64,000 bases of DNA from contig MAAS01000005.1 in NCBI GenBank assembly GCA_002162755.1, positions 1 to 64,000 of the forward strand, given 5' to 3'. The position numbers and the translations under genes are program-made. Source of the DNA: Gammaproteobacteria bacterium 50_400_T64 (GTDB lineage: Bacteria; Pseudomonadota; Gammaproteobacteria; Pseudomonadales; Porticoccaceae). Under the pieces are notes generated by a model. That model saw nothing but the letters and a program-made list of their open reading frames with translations, did no database searches and was not told the origin of the DNA. Positions 59,106 to 64,000 of the stretch are shown piece after piece. Every line of letters starts with the position of its first letter. Positions within the stretch are counted from its first letter, which is position 1.

Positions 59106-60479
59106 CTAAACCCCACACCCCACCAACTCTGCCCCTGCTTCACGCAATTCCTTAACCCGCTCACTCTCTGCCCGGGCATAGTCCAGCCACTGCTTTGCAT
59201 TAACTTGAGAGGTCTTGTACTTCCCCGCCTTCTCAAATGCTTCCACCGCTTTGTCATAACAATGCAGATTTAACTGCGCATTACCCAGCACCAGCTGCAC
59301 GGCGCCGGGGCGTTTTAGTTTGCCTTTATTCAAAGCATTTTCTGCCGCCCTTACCGCTTTGGCATTATCGCCAATATCGAGATAAACACCGGCCAGTTGG
59401 GCGTAAATTTTGCCTTGCCCTGAAAGCGCCGCTGCCTTCTCAAGCACCGGGCGAGCCTTTTTACCTTCGCCGGCCTGCTGCCAGGCCTGGCCGAGTAATT
59501 CCAAATGTTTAGCGTTCGCTTTAACCTGCTTTTTATTGATTGCCGTTTCGAGGGTAACTGCTGCTCGATATGGAATATTGGCACCGAGATAAAGGTAAGT
59601 AAGAGAAAGCAACTCCCGTTCTTTATTTAAAGAACCGGCCAGATAAACGGTTTCTGTCACCACCAGGCGTTCGATGTTTTTATTCAACTGGCCGTACAAG
59701 CCACCGAGTTGATGCCAGTAGCGATAGCGGGGGTAGTGCTTAATTAGCTGCTTCAGAACTGGCAGGGCCTGTCGATATTGCTCCTGTTCAAAATACAGCA
59801 GGCTTTGCAGTGACCACCAAGCTTCGGGGGGCAATTTCTTTCGGGATTGATAATCGCCTATCGCTTGTTTAATCGTGGCAAGGGCTTCTTTTTTTCGATC
59901 CAGTTGATAATAGGCCTGGGCAAGTAAAGCCCGTGTTTGCGAATCCGCTGTTTGAGCATCGGCCTTGTGCACACCGCTCTGCGGCTCAGCAGCATCGGAG
60001 GCTTTTAATACACGCTGCAGAAACTGCGCAGCACTGGCGTAATCTTCAAGCTGAAAGTACAACTGGGCGACGGTGCTGTAAGTGCTCACTTTCATTCTGT
60101 TTTCGACAGCGGGTTCGTCGAGCAGCCTTAAATAGGCTTCCACCGCACGTCGATAGTGTTGCTGAGAAAACTGCACATAGCCTTGATAATTCCAAACCTG
60201 GGATTTTTCAAAGCTACTGGTGCAGTATTTTTTGCCCGCTAGAGTGAGTACTTGCTCCGCCTGTGACCACTCTTCTGCATTGATCGCCCTTTGTGCGGCC
60301 TCCAACTTTTTCGCACAACGCTGGCCAACGGCCTGCCGTCGCCGGGTGGGTGCATTAGCGTACTTACTTTGCTTCGCATCCTTCTTGTCATGGGTCGCTT
60401 GTGCAGGCATGACCGAGCCCAGCAAAAATAACGCCAGCAGAAAGGTAGGGAAATAGCGCGTAAAACGACCGGACATCAC
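59106..60479 (-). CDS. Tetratricopeptide-repeat protein of TonB cluster (TtpC-associated type)
   Basis: Signal peptide, multiple TPR-like helices; last gene of ExbB-ExbD-TonB operon. Confidence 0.88.
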   Translation of the reverse strand: MMSGRFTRYFPTFLLALFLLGSVMPAQATHDKKDAKQSKYANAPTRRRQAVGQRCAKKLEAAQRAINAEEWSQAEQVLTLAGKKYCTSSFEKSQVWNYQGYVQFSQQHYRRAVEAYLRLLDEPAVENRMKVSTYSTVAQLYFQLEDYASAAQFLQRVLKASDAAEPQSGVHKADAQTADSQTRALLAQAYYQLDRKKEALATIKQAIGDYQSRKKLPPEAWWSLQSLLYFEQEQYRQALPVLKQLIKHYPRYRYWHQLGGLYGQLNKNIERLVVTETVYLAGSLNKERELLSLTYLYLGANIPYRAAVTLETAINKKQVKANAKHLELLGQAWQQAGEGKKARPVLEKAAALSGQGKIYAQLAGVYLDIGDNAKAVRAAENALNKGKLKRPGAVQLVLGNAQLNLHCYDKAVEAFEKAGKYKTSQVNAKQWLDYARAESERVKELREAGAELVGCGV

Positions 60480-60482
60480 ACC

Positions 60483-61130
60483 TTACTCCAGCCGGAAACT
60501 AAATTTATACATCACCCCCGGCACCTCGACCGCTCGCCCATCAATCACTCGGGGTTTGTATTTAAGCTTTATCGCGGCCTTTAAAGCGGCACTGCCAAAG
60601 CCATAATTCGCGGGCGACTCTTCAACCAGCTTCACGCCGCGCACCCCGCCCGATGTGGTGATAATGACCTCCACCACGGCGTAGCCCTGGCGGCCTCGGG
60701 AAAGCGCCCGGCGCGGGTATAAAGGCTGGGGAACATAGACCGGAATAAAGTCAGTATCGCGGGCGAAATCACCGCCCAGACCGAGCGGCAATCCCATACT
60801 GGGCCGCGGCGCCGCTTGTAGCTTGATTCTCGCCGTAGGCATATCGACACGCATTGCTTGCGTGGGCATGCTCGGCTGTATTAAGGCCATTTCGGGTGGG
60901 CGCTTCAGTTTTGGTGGTTTTACAAATTCGCTCAAACTACGCTCAGGCTGCCAAATATCGGCTATTTTATAACTGCCTTTGCTATCGGGTGCCTGCTCTC
61001 GGTTGACCACCATTAGCACCATCAATATCAACAGCACACTGGTGACCAGAGCGGCGCCCAGCAGCGCACCGGCAAAGCGAGCAACAATGCTGCCACCCGA
61101 CTCATTTCCGCCTTGCAGGAATCTAGTCAT
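60483..61130 (-). CDS. tonB: TonB family energy transducer
   Basis: C-terminal FIPVYVPQPLYPRRALSRGRQGYAVVEVIITTSGGVRGVKLVEESPANYGFGSAALKA. Confidence 0.92.
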   Translation of the reverse strand: MTRFLQGGNESGGSIVARFAGALLGAALVTSVLLILMVLMVVNREQAPDSKGSYKIADIWQPERSLSEFVKPPKLKRPPEMALIQPSMPTQAMRVDMPTARIKLQAAPRPSMGLPLGLGGDFARDTDFIPVYVPQPLYPRRALSRGRQGYAVVEVIITTSGGVRGVKLVEESPANYGFGSAALKAAIKLKYKPRVIDGRAVEVPGVMYKFSFRLE

Positions 61131-61135
61131 TACGT

Positions 61136-61561
61136 CTAATCATTAAGCGTCGACACCGAAATATTGCTAATACCCAACTGTCCGGCTGCATCTGACACCA
61201 GAGCGAGACGGCCAATACTGGCGCGATTATCAACCTGTATCACCAAACTACCTCGGGGGTTTTCAGCCTGTAAACGAGCCAGGGCGAATTTAACGCGACT
61301 GTCGGCTAACGGTGATTTATCCATCCAGATAACGTCGTGCTGATCAATTGCCACCAGCATAGCGGGCTTTCGCGCCTCGGCACTCAACGCCTGCGTAAGC
61401 TCAACATCTGGCCCTGGTAATTTGACAAATGACGCGGTGACGATGAAGAAAATCAGCAGAATAAACACCACATCGAGCATCGGTGTTAAATCGACGGCCT
61501 GTACCGACGGGTCGTCATCAGCTCCCGTGCGAGTCGCGGCGCTGATAATGCGTCGACTCAT
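61136..61561 (-). CDS. exbD: ExbD/TolR biopolymer transport protein
   Basis: AVDLTPMLDVVFILLIFFIVTASFVKLPGPDVEL. Confidence 0.93.
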   Translation of the reverse strand: MSRRIISAATRTGADDDPSVQAVDLTPMLDVVFILLIFFIVTASFVKLPGPDVELTQALSAEARKPAMLVAIDQHDVIWMDKSPLADSRVKFALARLQAENPRGSLVIQVDNRASIGRLALVSDAAGQLGISNISVSTLND

Positions 61562-62124
61562 CGTTGTTCACCCAAAATGGCGGGATTGGTTGCAAGCTCA
61601 TCATCCATTAACAGGCTATTTTCAAGTCGCGCTTTTGCACTGCGCCCCAAACGGTCGATGCCTGCCAGGCCGATAAGCCCCGACAGCGCAGCCACCATAC
61701 CCGCCATCGTCGGAATCGTCGCTCGAGACACGCCACTCGACATCGCCCGTGCGCCGCTGCCTTCAGCGAAGCCCATGGCTTCAAAAACGCCAATCATGCC
61801 GGTCACGGTACCGAGTAAACCAAACAGAGGGGCAATGGCGACCAGGGTTTTAATCATCGGCAAAAAGCGGTCGATGCGTTCATCCACCTCTGCCAGTAAT
61901 GCCGCCCGCACTTGCCGGGCGCGCCGTGAATGCCGGTCGACGCGATGCTGCCAGACGTCGAGGCACTGAGCCATATCGCGGCGCAAGGTCGTGCGGTAGT
62001 AAATGAGGCGCTCCATCAACAACAGCCAGAGCAGTAAAATCAAGGCAATGATGAATAACAGCACGGGGCCACCCATATCAGCCAGTTGCTGCAGGTGGCT
62101 GAGCATGTCGAGTACGGTATTCAT
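61558..62124 (-). CDS. exbB: MotA/TolQ/ExbB proton channel protein
   Basis: IKTLVAIAPLFGLLGTVTGMIGVFEAMGFAEGSGARAMSSGVSRATIPTMAGM. Confidence 0.93.
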   Translation of the reverse strand: MNTVLDMLSHLQQLADMGGPVLLFIIALILLLWLLLMERLIYYRTTLRRDMAQCLDVWQHRVDRHSRRARQVRAALLAEVDERIDRFLPMIKTLVAIAPLFGLLGTVTGMIGVFEAMGFAEGSGARAMSSGVSRATIPTMAGMVAALSGLIGLAGIDRLGRSAKARLENSLLMDDELATNPAILGEQR

Positions 62125-62157
62125 GGGTTTGTTGGCTCAGTCATTGTGTTGCTGAAC

Positions 62158-63612
62158 TCAAGCCGGAGCGCTATTTTTAGAGCTTGCCACTTCAGGCAAT
62201 CGAGCCTCCGCCTTTAGCGCAACAATGCCGGCACTTTGCTCTTCAAGTACATGCAGAATACGGCGTGCATAACCGTTCACCCAGGTATGCAGCAGCAGCG
62301 TCGGTATCGCGACCAGCAAACCCAGGACGGTGGTCACCAGTGCCTGGGAAATACCCCCGGCCATTAGCTTTGGGTCGCCTGCACCGAAAATAGTGATCTG
62401 CTGAAATACCACAATCATGCCGGTAACGGTGCCGAGCAGGCCCATTAGCGGGGCGATCATGGCGATAATTTTTAGCAGGTTCAGCGCGACTTCAATGCTC
62501 GGACGCTCTTTGAGTATCGCTTCGTGCAGCTTTAACTCCATCGACTCCGGGTCAAGCCCCGCATGGGCATCGGCCACGCTGAGCACGCGGCCTAAAGGGT
62601 TGTCGAGGGAATACTCAGCACCTTGCTTAAGTTGTCGTCGCACACCGGCGAACACACCGCGCAAAACAACGGCGCGCCACAGAGCCAACACCAGCGCAAT
62701 CGCGCCGAGACCGGTAATAACGTAGCCCACCAAGCCACCCTGCTGCCATTTTTCATCAAGCCCCGGCTTATCGGCCAGCGCCCGCAATAAACCACCGCCC
62801 ACCGGCCCGCTGGGGTCAACCGCCACTGGCGTAAAACCGCTTGTGGCCGCCTGTAATGCACTCGCCCCTCTGCTCAAGCCCCGTGGCTGACGCGCCAGTT
62901 CGGCCAATATGTCGTTGTCGGGGTTATAGCTGAGATAGCGCCCATTCGACATCAAGTTGAACGTACCGATGCGAATAATTTCCTGTTCACTTTGCGCACC
63001 ATCAGCACTGAGCACTGGCTTGCGAAAACGGCTGATACGGCCCGACTCGACCATTTCCCGGCTCATTTCATAGGCCAGGTTTTCGATGTCTTCGAGGGAG
63101 GGCAAACGACTATTGCTGCTCATTTTTTCGATCAGCTCATTGAGTGCGACCGTGCGACCGGGGTATTGAGCGCTGACCAGCGACTTATCCAGCCGCGTGA
63201 CCGTATCACCCGCCGTAGCGGTGATGTGTCCAAATAACTCTTTTAGCGTGCCGAGGCGACTTTCCATTTGCTCTTGCAGAGCTTCAAGCTCGCGCTCGTT
63301 ATCGGCGAAAGTGCTTTCAAGCCTTGTACTGCGGACCTCTTCCTCGTCCTTTTTCTGCTGCGCCTGTTGCAGTAATTGCGCCTGACGCTGCTTATCCGCT
63401 TTAAAGGCACGTTCGCGCTGACGGTGTTCTTTTGACTCCCGCACTTTGGCTGTTTTGATGAGCTGTAGTAGCTCGTCGAGTGACTTAACATCGCGGCTAG
63501 CCGACTGGTCAGGTTTAGCTTGCTCGTCGGCCGCGGCCGGTAACACGCTAAAGCCACTTATCAGCAATAAGGCTGTTAGACCTGCGCAGCACGCTCTGCT
63601 CAAGGCATTCAT
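62158..63612 (-). CDS. Long MotA/TolQ/ExbB protein with periplasmic coiled-coil extension (TtpC-like)
   Basis: Signal peptide + coiled coil; LLKIIAMIAPLMGLLGTVTGMIVVFQQITIFGAGDPKLMAGGISQALVTTVLGL. Confidence 0.92.
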   Translation of the reverse strand: MNALSRACCAGLTALLLISGFSVLPAAADEQAKPDQSASRDVKSLDELLQLIKTAKVRESKEHRQRERAFKADKQRQAQLLQQAQQKKDEEEVRSTRLESTFADNERELEALQEQMESRLGTLKELFGHITATAGDTVTRLDKSLVSAQYPGRTVALNELIEKMSSNSRLPSLEDIENLAYEMSREMVESGRISRFRKPVLSADGAQSEQEIIRIGTFNLMSNGRYLSYNPDNDILAELARQPRGLSRGASALQAATSGFTPVAVDPSGPVGGGLLRALADKPGLDEKWQQGGLVGYVITGLGAIALVLALWRAVVLRGVFAGVRRQLKQGAEYSLDNPLGRVLSVADAHAGLDPESMELKLHEAILKERPSIEVALNLLKIIAMIAPLMGLLGTVTGMIVVFQQITIFGAGDPKLMAGGISQALVTTVLGLLVAIPTLLLHTWVNGYARRILHVLEEQSAGIVALKAEARLPEVASSKNSAPA

Positions 63613-64000
63613 GAGGCCGCTCCCGCTGTTGTCTCGCTGTCTGTCGAACGAGAACTCGACGTACTATCGACAGGTGCCCCAACAGGTGCAGCGATGGGCA
63701 GCTTGATCATATCCAGCGGTGCCTGCTTTTTGGCCATGCGAATGGCACCGGCTACTGCGCGGCGATAATCCCCAGCGGCTACGGTCTGCCACTGCCTCTC
63801 GGTTTTATTCCAGACCTCGGTCAAACTTTGGTCGGACGTTTGAAACAACAGGGCAATACGCCCAACACGCAAGAACGCACCCTGACGGGCTTGCCCATCA
63901 ATCGTCAGCACGCCGTCGAACTGCTCAAGTGTCGTGCTGTATTCACTTTCAATGGCGTACAGCTCCAGCACCTGACGGGACTTTTCTGCCGCGCTGAAGC
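63609..64000 (-). CDS. DUF3450 domain protein, C-terminal part (runs off window)
   Basis: LELYAIESEYSTTLEQFDGVLTIDGQARQGAFLRVGRIALLFQTSDQSLTEVWNKTERQW; frame open to window edge; 4-bp overlap with next gene. Confidence 0.85.
   Translation of the reverse strand, partial: FSAAEKSRQVLELYAIESEYSTTLEQFDGVLTIDGQARQGAFLRVGRIALLFQTSDQSLTEVWNKTERQWQTVAAGDYRRAVAGAIRMAKKQAPLDMIKLPIAAPVGAPVDSTSSSRSTDSETTAGAAS

Noticed and set aside
1-64000. CRISPR array, tRNA/rRNA genes, intact IS elements, prophage
   Set aside because: No regularly spaced repeats, no tRNA T-loop context, no transposase/integrase signatures seen on reading; tRNAscan/Infernal/ISfinder would be decisive

Overview
This 64 kb window looks like ordinary gammaproteobacterial chromosome, probably Cellvibrionales-like (taxonomy inferred from gene content only). 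It is dominated by conserved housekeeping blocks: parC-parE-yqiA-cpdA-yqiB-nudF / tolC; a large LPS-core block (waaA, hldE, waaC, 2OG-Fe oxygenase, membrane protein, three kinase-fold proteins, acetyltransferase, waaG-like, waaF); ilvE-glnE; argE; argA; ilvD; and a TonB/ExbB/ExbD/TPR/DUF3450 operon at the right edge. No rRNA, tRNA, CRISPR array, intact IS element or prophage was recognised. The most interesting regions are: (1) a probable arsenic-methylation operon, made of a TVP38/TMEM64-FAD oxidoreductase fusion plus ArsM, with two perfect dyads at its promoter; (2) a PEP-CTERM protein gene with a near-consensus sigma-54 promoter and a second, spacer-expanded copy of the same element upstream; (3) a hemerythrin-REC-EAL fusion overlapping a CBS-pair gene; (4) a decaying accessory patch at 54-59 kb, with a chimeric relic of TPR and exbD pseudogenes joined at a 3-bp microhomology, a CCTGG microsatellite expansion, and a damaged parDE module; (5) a phospholipase-D lipoprotein apparently reduced by internal deletion; (6) waaF with no conventional start codon. 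I did not see a demonstrably new defence or mobile system.
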